A stretch of DNA of 13,233 nucleotides from CBDBFH01 sp965204775 (GTDB lineage Bacteria > Pseudomonadota > Alphaproteobacteria > JAPOUT01 > G958296285). A model generated the notes under the pieces. It saw nothing but the letters and a program-made list of their open reading frames with translations. It did no database searches and had not been told where the DNA came from. A program made the position numbers and the translations under genes. This document shows positions 6,726 to 13,233 of the stretch, one piece after another; the first letter of the stretch is position 1, and each line of letters begins with the position of its first letter. The DNA is taken from the NCBI GenBank assembly GCA_965204775.1, contig CBDBFH010000005.1, positions 1 through 13,233 on the forward strand. The letters are read 5' to 3'.

Positions 6726-6810
6726 GCGGAGCGACGGGGTTGGCGTCTTTGAAGCTTATCCCCATCGGGGGTTTGCTCAGATCGACCAAAATGGGCCGCC
6801 GTCGCTCCGC
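6726..6810. repeat. 12-base perfect inverted repeat enclosing 61 bases
   Basis: GCGGAGCGACGG (6726-6737) is matched in inverted form by CCGTCGCTCCGC (6799-6810). The 61-base interior contains a small CCCC-ATC-GGGG pairing and a near copy of GGGCC. The left arm lies within the frame that continues past the ligA remnant. It could be a structured RNA, a terminator without a T run, or the ends of a very small element. No flanking direct repeat was recognised. Confidence 0.5.
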
Positions 6811-6842
6811 CTCACTCAATAAACCACCCCCCTTCAGAAAAG

Positions 6843-6983
6843 TCAAGCTCCTGTCGACCTGTTCAGCATGCGTGTGAGAGAAGTATGGCTGAAGCCCCCC
6901 TTTAGCCAGCTCTGCCGCTCCAGATCAGAGATATTTGCGTTATTCCTTCTATCTAAAGACTTAATCTTCCGTTCAATTTGTTC
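6843..6983 (-). pseudogene. Doubtful 46-codon gene remnant
   Basis: On the - strand, 46 codons are open between a TAG and a TGA. The translation is protein-like: EQIERKIKSLDRRNNANISD, then a short Trp/Gly/Phe part, ending MLNRSTGA. Reading through the TAG, the same frame continues upstream as AVLNDYAVFFSD, so this could be the end of a gene broken by a stop codon. There is no start codon with a ribosome site. An open run of this length is not rare at this GC content, and I do not recognise the sequence. Confidence 0.22.
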
Positions 6984-7037
6984 CTAATCTGAAAAAAAGA
7001 CCGCATAGTCGTTCAAAACAGCTTTTCTCTATACCAC

Positions 7038-7176
7038 TATCATGTCAAGATATTTATTTGTTTCATCTATTTTGTGGAATATATAAAAAATCCTTTATAT
7101 ACAGATACTTATATAGTTTCAATATCCATATATATAATTCTTAACTTCAATAGCTAATTATATTCTTGACATGATA
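7038..7176. repeat. AT-rich segment with 13-base inverted ends, possible MITE-like element
   Basis: TATCATGTCAAGA (7038-7050) recurs exactly inverted as TCTTGACATGATA (7164-7176). The interior is about 113 bases, very AT-rich and non-coding. It contains a second perfect inverted repeat, TATATAAA/TTTATATA (7080-7087 and 7094-7101). The outermost bases are TA on both sides, so the structure can be read as an 11-base inverted repeat flanked by a TA duplication, as in elements moved by IS630/mariner-type transposases. Each arm carries an outward-facing TTGACA. An operator pair is the alternative. No other copy exists in this window. Confidence 0.45.
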
Positions 7177-7195
7177 CATGGGAAAAAGATAGAAT
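7167..7195 (+). promoter_or_regulatory. Near-consensus sigma-70 promoter for the 265-residue gene
   Basis: TTGACA (7167-7172) is followed after exactly 17 bases by TAGAAT (7190-7195), which differs from TATAAT at one position. Transcription should begin near 7202, leaving a leader of about 45 bases before the ATG at 7248, with AGGAGAA at 7234-7240 as ribosome site. The -35 box lies inside the right arm of the inverted repeat, the -10 box outside it. AT-rich sequence upstream could act as an UP element. This looks like the strongest promoter in the window. Confidence 0.7.
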
Positions 7196-7247
7196 GTAGG
7201 ATAATCAATCAAGATGTTGAAGATGCCGGACTTAGGAGAACTAGATA

Positions 7248-8045
7248 ATGTCTAAGGATGACCATGAAGTGCGGGCTCGGAGCCCATCATTTCCGTATAT
7301 CTCGCTCAAGGAAGCAATCGGGCGGGCTGAAAAAATGATGGAAAAACACAAAAATTATGAAACCTCTCCTTCAGTGGTCGCAAATACATGGGGGTTTGGG
7401 GCAAAGAGCAGTACGCTTGCACAGACTATTGCTACTTTGCTCTCTTTTGGTCTTATTGAGAGTTTGGGTAAGGGGAAAGAACGAAAGGTCAAGATCACAG
7501 ATCTCACGCGTAAAATTATTACTGATAGACGACCCGGTGTTAAAGAGGCAGCAATCAAGGAATCTGCCTTAAAACCCAAAATAATGGAAGAGTATGCCCG
7601 CAAGTGGAAAACAGGGAGGCCTATAGACGACCATTGCATAAGTGAGTTGGAGATGGATCGTGGGTTTACTCCATCTGCAGCCCGACGATTTTTACGTATC
7701 TTCGACAGCAGTCTTCGCTATGCAAAAATAGAGGCAGATGATATGATCCCTATGGATGATCTCGGGGAAAACACTGATAAGAAAGAGGGGCGGGATTCTA
7801 CCCTTACCCATCCTGCCTCCCCAACTCAATCCCTTCTTCCGGCAGACGAGCCAGTATCGCATAGTGCATCAACGAGTAAGGGGTTTTTTTCTTCCTCCGG
7901 TTTTCTCACCTCTAACGCAAATTTCCGTCTAGTAATTGAGGGCGAGAAGGTTGGGCCTCAGGAGATCGAACGCCTCATAAAGAAGCTGGCAGTTGATAAA
8001 GAAGCCTTTGGTGGAGATAAAGACAACAAAAAGGATGGCAAGTAG
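7248..8045 (+). CDS. Uncharacterised protein with winged-helix-like N-terminus (265 aa)
   Basis: The N-terminal part (about residues 14-95) reads SPSFPYISLKEAIGRAEKMM, then a helix-turn-helix-like stretch (SPSVVANTWGFGAKSSTLAQ), TIATLLSFGLIES and a basic hairpin GKGKERKVKITDL, a layout typical of a winged-helix fold. A helical middle part follows (about 96-170). Then comes a Ser/Thr/Pro-rich, probably flexible linker (about 180-218), and a short C-terminal unit FRLVIEGEKVGPQEIERLIK followed by a Lys/Asp-rich tail. I recall hypothetical proteins with this N-terminal pattern in many bacteria, without an established role. No signal peptide or membrane segment is seen. AGGAGAA precedes the ATG by seven bases. 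The gene stands alone, has its own strong promoter, and is much lower in GC than the core genes, so it was probably acquired. Its stop lies 15 bases from the facing HNH stop, with no terminator visible between them. Confidence 0.8.
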   Translation: MSKDDHEVRARSPSFPYISLKEAIGRAEKMMEKHKNYETSPSVVANTWGFGAKSSTLAQTIATLLSFGLIESLGKGKERKVKITDLTRKIITDRRPGVKEAAIKESALKPKIMEEYARKWKTGRPIDDHCISELEMDRGFTPSAARRFLRIFDSSLRYAKIEADDMIPMDDLGENTDKKEGRDSTLTHPASPTQSLLPADEPVSHSASTSKGFFSSSGFLTSNANFRLVIEGEKVGPQEIERLIKKLAVDKEAFGGDKDNKKDGK

Positions 8046-8060
8046 TGCATTTAGTGCGCT

Positions 8061-8807
8061 TTATCCATAGGGTTCGCCGGCGAGGATTTGCTTGAGGGCA
8101 GTGGGGGTCAGCCAGGGGCGCTGGCGGTGGACCATTCGGTGGCAATTGGCGCAGAGCAGGATCAGGTCGGTCAGACTGGTCTTTTGCCCCGGCTCCATCT
8201 CCGATAGGGGCTTGGTGTGGTGGCACTCGATAAAGCCTTCGCCGCGCCTGTCATAGATTCTGCGAAAATCAAAGGCGCAAGCCTCGCACGCCAGCGCGCC
8301 CTTGTCCGCCATAACGGACTGCTTTTTGCGCGTGATGATCGCCTGATTGCGCTCCCGCGCCCAGTGCAGGCGGCTCAAAAGCCGCCCTTCAAGCGCATAT
8401 TCGGCGTGAATCGGCTCCGGGTTCCCCACGCTCTTTTCCTCGACCGCTGGAACCTCCTCCTCCGAATGCGCCAGAATCGCCCGCGCTATCCTCTCCGTCT
8501 CCTCCGCCGAAACCCCCTGATATTCACTCCAGACCTTCTCCAGAACCTTCGGGGCCGTGCCGAATTTCTTGCTTCCCTTATAAGCCGGGTCAAGAATCGC
8601 GATCTTCTGCAACTGCATCGCAACCCCATCCGGGTTGCGGAAAGTCGGCAAAGTTCCCGTCAATGATCCCCGCAACTGGCGCAGGCGCTCGCTCAAGTCC
8701 GCCAGAGCCGGATTGCGCTTGCCCGGAATCTTGCCCGCCTGCTTCTGCCAGAAGGCCAGGGCGACAATCCATTCGTCCTCCGTCCAGTCCGGGTTCTTGC
8801 CCGCCAT
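8061..8807 (-). CDS. HNH endonuclease with Cys4 zinc motif
   Basis: A 248-residue protein. The N-terminus, MAGKNPDWTEDEWIVALAFW, with a following block on FRNPDGVAMQLQKIAILDPAY, matches the DNA-recognition part I associate with a common family of McrA-like HNH proteins. The C-terminal nuclease domain has CEAC, then ECHHTKPLSE with the catalytic His pair, then LCANCHRMVH. The two CxxC pairs should hold a structural zinc, and the HH/N/H residues the catalytic metal. A GTG 36 bases further upstream would add 12 residues inside pepP. I chose the ATG because NPDW-type starts are the family norm and the ATG follows the pepP stop by five bases, with GAGGG just before it. It is the last gene of the - strand block. 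Composition is GC-rich like its neighbours, so it looks long resident. Role (restriction of foreign or modified DNA) is inferred. Confidence 0.92.
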   Translation of the reverse strand: MAGKNPDWTEDEWIVALAFWQKQAGKIPGKRNPALADLSERLRQLRGSLTGTLPTFRNPDGVAMQLQKIAILDPAYKGSKKFGTAPKVLEKVWSEYQGVSAEETERIARAILAHSEEEVPAVEEKSVGNPEPIHAEYALEGRLLSRLHWARERNQAIITRKKQSVMADKGALACEACAFDFRRIYDRRGEGFIECHHTKPLSEMEPGQKTSLTDLILLCANCHRMVHRQRPWLTPTALKQILAGEPYG

Positions 8808-8812
8808 CGCCC

Positions 8813-10612
8813 TCAAATCTCCCGCGTCGCCTTCGCCAGCCACGCCGCCGCCTTCCCGTCCAGCAACGGCGTCAGACGCGCGCGAACCCGCGCATGATAG
8901 ACGTTCAGCCAGTCCTTCTCCGCTGCCGTCAACTGAGAAACCGCAACCAGCGACAGATCAATCGGCGCCAACGTCAAGGTCTCGAAACTCAGCAGCGCTC
9001 GCTCCTCCCCCAAACGCTGCTCCGCAGAACTCACCGCCATCAGATTCTCAATCCGAATCCCATAACAACCCTCCTTGTAATAACCCGGCTCATTCGACAG
9101 AATCATCCCCGCATGCAACTCCGTAAAACCGCGACGCGATATGTGCTGCGGGCCCTCATGCACCGACAAATAACTCCCAACTCCGTGACCCGTTCCGTGA
9201 TCAAAGTCCAGACCCGCTTCCCACAACGCACCTCGCGCCAAAACATCCAGATGCGCCCCAGACGTCCCCGCAGGAAAACGCGCACGCGCCAAACTCATAT
9301 GACCACGCAAAACCCGCGTAAAACGATCCCGCATCTCCTCACTCGGAACACCAATCGCAACCGTGCGCGTCACATCCGTCGTCCCCTCAAAATACTGACC
9401 ACCCGAATCCACCAGAAACAACTCACCAGAACTCAAAACCCGGTTGCTCGACTCCGTCACACGGTAATGCACAACCGCGCCATGCAACCCCGAACCCGCA
9501 ATCGTGTCAAAACTGATGTCCTGAAGATGAGCCGACTCCCGACGAAAGCCCTCCAGTCGCCTCACCGCAGAAATCTCGTCCACCGAACCCGCCGCCTGTC
9601 CCGACAGCCAGCATAAAAACTTCGACAACGCCGCTCCGTCCCATTCATGCGCCCGCCGCGCTCCCGCAACCTCAACCGGATTCTTGCACGCCCTCGGCAA
9701 AACACACGGATCCTCCCCAAATATAATCCGCGCGCCTCCCGCCTCCAGAACCCGACGCACATGATCCGGACCCACGCGCGAAACCAGAACGCACTGACCG
9801 CCAAGCCCACGCAAACTCTCCTCAAACAAAACCGGCGGCTTGACCCGAACACCACCGCCCCATCCGCGCCGCACGGCATCGGCAACCCGCGAACCTTCCA
9901 AAAACAGATCAACCTTTCCATCGCCGTGAAGAATCGCACAACACAGAACATGCGGAACATGCGGAACATCGCTCCCGCGCATGTTCAAAAGCCAGGCAAC
10001 CGACTCCGGCGCGCTCAAAACCGCCGCCGCCGCCCCACGCGCGCGCACCGCCGCGCCGGTCCGCTCCCGCTTCGCTCCCGACGCCTCCCCCGCATAGGCC
10101 AGATCATGCCCCCGCGCCGCCCCCGAAGGCGGCGCTGGCCGGTCCGTCCAGATCGCATCAACCAGATTCTCATGCGCCACCAACTCCGCACCCGCCGCCG
10201 CGACCGCCCGCGAAAACCGCGCGCTCTCCTCAATCGTCAGCAGGCGCGGGTCAAAGCCCAGCTTCTCTCCCTTGCCCAGATGCTCCCCGGCCCACGCCCA
10301 GGGCGGCTGCGCAATCAGATCGCATACCTCGAACAGATCGCCGCAAACCTGCTCGCGCGCCTGAAGCCGGTAGCGACCGTCAACAAAAACCGCCGCCCGC
10401 TCGCGCAAAACAACCGCAAAACCCGCCGATCCCGTAAAACCCGTCAGCCACGCCAGACGCTCCGCGCTCGCCGGAACATATTCGCCCTGAAACGCATCCG
10501 CACGCGGAACCACAAACCCGTCCAGGCCCGCACCCGCCAGACGCTCCCGCAGCGCCGATAGCCGCGCAGACCTGTCCCCCGCCCACTGCGAATCTGAAAA
10601 ACTCTGATACAT
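8813..10612 (-). CDS. pepP: Xaa-Pro aminopeptidase (aminopeptidase P family, long form)
   Basis: This enzyme removes the N-terminal residue from peptides that have proline in second position, in the cytoplasm. At 599 residues it is the three-domain long form. Two creatinase-like N-terminal domains (starting MYQSFSDSQ, with GLDGFVVPRADAFQGEYVP and WLTGFTGSAGFAVV) precede the pita-bread catalytic domain. All five metal ligands are visible: Asp in FLVDSGGQY, Asp in GTTDVTRT, His in HGTGHGVGSYLS, Glu in ILSNEPGYY and Glu in YGIRIENL. I start at the ATG giving MYQSF, the usual family start. A TTG three codons upstream (10621) is possible. No strong ribosome site precedes either. uvrD ends 21 bases upstream and the HNH gene begins five bases after the stop, so it is probably co-transcribed with both. 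The symbol is used for the family; orthology to E. coli pepP is not implied. Confidence 0.96.
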   Translation of the reverse strand: MYQSFSDSQWAGDRSARLSALRERLAGAGLDGFVVPRADAFQGEYVPASAERLAWLTGFTGSAGFAVVLRERAAVFVDGRYRLQAREQVCGDLFEVCDLIAQPPWAWAGEHLGKGEKLGFDPRLLTIEESARFSRAVAAAGAELVAHENLVDAIWTDRPAPPSGAARGHDLAYAGEASGAKRERTGAAVRARGAAAAVLSAPESVAWLLNMRGSDVPHVPHVLCCAILHGDGKVDLFLEGSRVADAVRRGWGGGVRVKPPVLFEESLRGLGGQCVLVSRVGPDHVRRVLEAGGARIIFGEDPCVLPRACKNPVEVAGARRAHEWDGAALSKFLCWLSGQAAGSVDEISAVRRLEGFRRESAHLQDISFDTIAGSGLHGAVVHYRVTESSNRVLSSGELFLVDSGGQYFEGTTDVTRTVAIGVPSEEMRDRFTRVLRGHMSLARARFPAGTSGAHLDVLARGALWEAGLDFDHGTGHGVGSYLSVHEGPQHISRRGFTELHAGMILSNEPGYYKEGCYGIRIENLMAVSSAEQRLGEERALLSFETLTLAPIDLSLVAVSQLTAAEKDWLNVYHARVRARLTPLLDGKAAAWLAKATREI

Positions 10613-10633
10613 CACCCGCAAGCCTAAAGCACT

Positions 10634-12748
10634 TTAGACCGCTTTCTCCACATAATCGGCCATAATCTTTTTGCGACCCCCCTGACCAAAATCTATCGTC
10701 AGCCGCGCCCCGTCCGCCTCCAGAACCACCCCGCGCCCAAAGGTCTTGTGAACCACAGCCGTCCCCCTCTTAAAGGCCCCCGATCCCTCCTCAGCCCTCA
10801 CGGGCGCGGCCTCCACACGGCGCTCCACAAGCGCCAGCGACTCACGCGGCAACTCGCTGATAAAGCGCGAGGCTACCCCCGCCTCCCGAAAACTCCCATA
10901 GGTCCGCCGGATCGCCGCAAACGAAATCCACGCCCGCGCCCGCGCCCGCGTCAGGCCGACATGCGCCAGACGCCGCTCCTCCTCCAGACCCGCCTGCCCA
11001 GACTCCGCCAGCGTCCGCTCGTGCGGAAACAGGCCCTCCTCCCACCCCGGAAGAAAAACCCGGTCAAACTCCAAACCCTTCGCCGCATGCAGCGTCATCA
11101 CTGTCACCCGGTCGCCGCTCTCGTCCCGCGCCGCCTCCATCACCAGGGCAACGTGATCCAGATAGGCCTGAAGACTCTCAAACTCTCCAATCGCACGCAC
11201 CAGCTCCTTCAGATTCTCAAGACGCGACTGCGACTCCAGAACCTTCTCGCCGCGCCACATCGCCAGATAGCCCGACTCCTCAAAAACCCGCGCGGCAAAA
11301 TCCGCCGGCGGCAGCCGCCCGGCGCCCTCGCGCCACGCCCCAACCTGTGCCGCAAACGCCTCCAGAGACTTCGCCGCGCGCGCCGAAACGCCCCCCGCCT
11401 TCAAAACATCCGCCCCCAGGCCCGCCGCCTCAATCAGACTCACGCCCCGGTTTTGCGCCAGACCCCGCAAAGCCCCCACACTCGCCTGCCCGATCCCCCG
11501 GCGCGGCAGATTGACAATCCGCTCAAAGGCCAGATCATCCTGCGCCTGATGAACAAGGCGCAAATAGGCATTGGCGTCGCGAACCTCGGCGCGCTCATAA
11601 AAGCGCGGACCCCCGATAATCCGATAGGGAATCTTCAACTCCAGCAGACGCTCTTCAAACGCCCTGATCTGAAAACTCGCCCGGACAAGAATCGCCGCCT
11701 CGTTGAGCGGAAGCCCCTCGGCGCGGTCCGCCGTAATCTGGGAGCAAACCGCGGCCGCCTCGTCCTCGCCCGACCAGGCGCTGTAAAGAATGATCTTCTC
11801 CCCCCCTTCTTGCGCCGTCCACAACGTCTTGCCCAGACGCTCGCCGTTGTGCGCAATCAGCGCGCTCGCCGCCGTCAGAATATGCCGGGTCGAGCGGTAA
11901 TTCTGCTCGAGGCGAATGACCTTCGCGCCGCTGAAATCCTTCTCAAAACGCATAATGTTGCTCACCTCCGCGCCGCGCCAGCCGTAAATCGACTGATCAT
12001 CGTCGCCAACGCAGCAGATGTTGCCGTGCCTCCGCGCCAGAAGGCGAAGCCAGAGATACTGGGCCGCATTCGTGTCCTGATACTCGTCAACCAGAATATA
12101 TTCAAAGCGCTCGCCATAGGCGGCGAGAACGTCAGGCGACCGGCGGAAAATCCGCAAAGGCTCCATCAGCAGATCGCCAAAATCCGCCGCATTCAGACTC
12201 TTCAGCCGCGCCTGATAGGTCCGGTAGGCCCGCGCCGCCGCCTGGCCAACCGGGTCGGCGCTCTCGTCCTTCGGCGTTTGATCCGGATCCAGACCGCGAT
12301 CCTTCCAGCGGTCGATCCGGGCGGCGATCATCCGGTGGGGAAAGCGCTTCTCATCCAGATTCATCTCGCGGGCAATCTGTTTGATCAGGCGCAATCGGTC
12401 GTCTGCATCCAGAATCGTGAAATCGGATTCCAGCTCCGCCCCCCCGGCATGGGCGCGCAAAATCCGCGCCCCCATGGCGTGAAACGTCCCCAGCCAGCTC
12501 AGCTCGCGCGCGCTCTCGCCAATCAGGCGCTCAGCCCGCGCGCGCATCTCCCGCGCCGCCCGGTTGGTGAAGGTCACCGAAAGAATCCGCGAGGGCCAGG
12601 TCTTGCGGGCGGCAAGAAGAAAAGCCAACCGCGCCGTCAGCGTCCGGGTTTTGCCCGTCCCCGCCCCGGCCAGAATCAGCAGCGGCCCTTCGGTCGTCCG
12701 GGCGGCTTCGCGCTGGCGGGGATTGAGGCCGTCAAGCGGGTCACTCAC
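10634..12748 (-). CDS. uvrD: ATP-dependent DNA helicase UvrD/PcrA
   Basis: A superfamily 1A 3'-5' helicase that removes cut strands in nucleotide excision and mismatch repair and strips RecA or RNA polymerase from DNA. At 704 residues it has the full motif set: Q-motif LNPRQREAA, Walker A AGAGTGKT (K33), VTFTNRAAREM, GTFHAMGARILR, Walker B DEYQDT (221-226), motif III VGDDDQSIYGWRGAE, EQNYRST, VTVMTLHAAKGLEFDRVFLP, and motif VI RRLAHVGLTRAR. The C-terminal tail, with HKTFGRGVVLEADGARLTID, is the Tudor-like segment of UvrD/PcrA proteins, which contacts RNA polymerase. The start is GTG, overlapping the stop of the CLC gene by four bases. That start gives MSDPLDGLNPRQ, a typical UvrD beginning. 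With recN and ligA nearby, this window is rich in DNA repair genes. Confidence 0.97.
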   Translation of the reverse strand: MSDPLDGLNPRQREAARTTEGPLLILAGAGTGKTRTLTARLAFLLAARKTWPSRILSVTFTNRAAREMRARAERLIGESARELSWLGTFHAMGARILRAHAGGAELESDFTILDADDRLRLIKQIAREMNLDEKRFPHRMIAARIDRWKDRGLDPDQTPKDESADPVGQAAARAYRTYQARLKSLNAADFGDLLMEPLRIFRRSPDVLAAYGERFEYILVDEYQDTNAAQYLWLRLLARRHGNICCVGDDDQSIYGWRGAEVSNIMRFEKDFSGAKVIRLEQNYRSTRHILTAASALIAHNGERLGKTLWTAQEGGEKIILYSAWSGEDEAAAVCSQITADRAEGLPLNEAAILVRASFQIRAFEERLLELKIPYRIIGGPRFYERAEVRDANAYLRLVHQAQDDLAFERIVNLPRRGIGQASVGALRGLAQNRGVSLIEAAGLGADVLKAGGVSARAAKSLEAFAAQVGAWREGAGRLPPADFAARVFEESGYLAMWRGEKVLESQSRLENLKELVRAIGEFESLQAYLDHVALVMEAARDESGDRVTVMTLHAAKGLEFDRVFLPGWEEGLFPHERTLAESGQAGLEEERRLAHVGLTRARARAWISFAAIRRTYGSFREAGVASRFISELPRESLALVERRVEAAPVRAEEGSGAFKRGTAVVHKTFGRGVVLEADGARLTIDFGQGGRKKIMADYVEKAV

Positions 12749-13233
12749 CGGCGGGCCTCCCGCAGCGCCTGCGCCTGCATCCGAAGATAGCCGTTGCCCA
12801 GAACCGACCGGGTCAAAGCCGTGGCGATGATCACCGGCAGCATCAGGGCAATGGTCACGCCGGCATCGCCGATCAGCTCAAAGACGATCAGCAGAGTCGA
12901 AATCGGCGCCCCCAGAACCGCAGCGGCGACCGCCCCCATCCCGGCAATCGCATAAAGGCCGTGGCCGGAGACCATCGCCGGAACCTGATCCGGCGCAAGA
13001 CCCGCAAGCCCTCCAAACAGGCCCGCCGCCTGCGGCGCCAGAGCCGCCGCCCCCAACCCGAAAACGCTGCCGGTCATCGCGCCCAGATAGAGTGCGGGCG
13101 AAAACACGCCCCCGCCAAAGCGCCCGGCCAGGGTGATCGCGGTCGCCAGAATCTTGAGCGGAATCAGCGCAAGGAGAAGGGCAAGAGGAAGGTTTTGCTT
13201 CAGCGCGCTGTCGGTTGTCTCATAGCCGACGCC
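12745..13233 (-). CDS. CLC-type chloride channel/antiporter, C-terminal part (partial)
   Basis: The frame is open from the right edge, so only the last 162 residues are seen. CLC proteins move chloride across the inner membrane, either passively or in exchange for protons. The diagnostic segment GRFGGGVFSPALYLGAMTG contains the GxFxP anion-binding motif. It is followed by GHGLYAIAGMGAVAAAVLGA, PISTLLIVFEL and the helix IALMLPVIIATALTRSVL, all standard CLC blocks with several membrane helices. The protein ends soon after the last helix, so it has no C-terminal CBS domains. Its stop overlaps the uvrD GTG start, suggesting shared transcription with uvrD, although no functional link is known. The start and promoter lie outside the window. 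Confidence 0.95.
   Translation of the reverse strand, partial: GVGYETTDSALKQNLPLALLLALIPLKILATAITLAGRFGGGVFSPALYLGAMTGSVFGLGAAALAPQAAGLFGGLAGLAPDQVPAMVSGHGLYAIAGMGAVAAAVLGAPISTLLIVFELIGDAGVTIALMLPVIIATALTRSVLGNGYLRMQAQALREARR

Larger units (their letters stand above)
6753..7247. other. About 500 bases with no clear gene
   Basis: This gap between the ligA remnant and the 265-residue gene has no convincing intact gene on either strand. It contains the right arm of a 12-base inverted repeat, a hairpin at 6887-6907 (GGCTGAAG/CTTTAGCC, one G-T pair, C5 loop), a doubtful - strand gene remnant at 6843-6983, and a very AT-rich segment from about 7030 to 7200 with inverted ends and a promoter at its right side. 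GC content falls steeply from left to right. Confidence 0.6.

Noticed and set aside
7020..7050. A second, leftward promoter from the left arm of the inverted repeat
   Set aside because: The arm has TTGACA on the - strand, but no acceptable -10 box lies 16-18 bases further on, and there is no clear gene to the left on that strand.
9948..9972. Short tandem repeat CATGCGGAA in pepP
   Set aside because: It encodes VPHVPH within DVPHVPHVL, and the segment has the same length as the usual family sequence, so it is not an expansion.
8663..10561. Long + strand frames opposite pepP
   Set aside because: Arg/Pro/Thr/Asn-rich shadows of pepP, which carries all five metal ligands on the - strand.
10748..12790. 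Long open frame (680 codons) on the + strand across uvrD
   Set aside because: It is the antisense shadow of uvrD, with an Arg/Pro/Leu-rich composition and no recognisable motif; uvrD has all its helicase motifs.

Overview
The window looks like the chromosome of a GC-rich alphaproteobacterium. The main reason is the gene order on the + strand: the ftsZ 3' end, lpxC, bamD, recN and ligA, which I know as the usual downstream end of the division/cell-wall cluster in that class. The FtsZ C-terminal peptide and all five protein families are clear from motifs. I cannot place the organism below class level.

Layout. (1) Bases 2-5949 (+) form a tight core block: partial ftsZ, lpxC, bamD, recN and ligA, with 4-base stop/start overlaps at lpxC/bamD and recN/ligA. 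It links division, lipid A synthesis, outer-membrane protein assembly and DNA repair/ligation. (2) Bases 5950-8060 form an accessory stretch of visibly lower GC between two convergent genes. It holds a mini-operon (a possible 16-residue peptide, a small HNH nuclease and a 56-residue basic protein), a scar made of two gene ends, about 500 bases without a clear gene but with inverted repeats, and a 265-residue winged-helix-like protein behind a near-consensus promoter. (3) Bases 8061-13233 (-) carry a second tight block, read from the right: a CLC-type chloride channel (partial), uvrD, a long aminopeptidase P, and a Cys-rich HNH nuclease whose stop faces the stop of ligA.

The most striking observation is the scar at 6568-6704. 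On the - strand it encodes the last 20 residues and stop of a diverged copy of the right-hand HNH gene. Fused directly to it at a GGC-repeat, on the + strand, is the C-terminal tail of a diverged ligA. The accessory region is therefore two versions of the same ligA/hnh intergenic slot laid end to end: ligA - cargo 1 (small HNH operon) - hnh' end | ligA' end - cargo 2 (265-residue protein) - hnh. The copies differ mostly in a protein-conserving way (about 70% base identity by hand alignment, no gaps), which points to a relative as donor rather than a recent tandem duplication. This slot looks like a cargo hotspot, and the scar records a join at short homology between two alleles of it.

A second point is a 139-base AT-rich segment with 13-base inverted ends (7038-7176). 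It could be a small non-autonomous element flanked by TA. Its right end supplies the -35 box of the promoter that drives the 265-residue gene.
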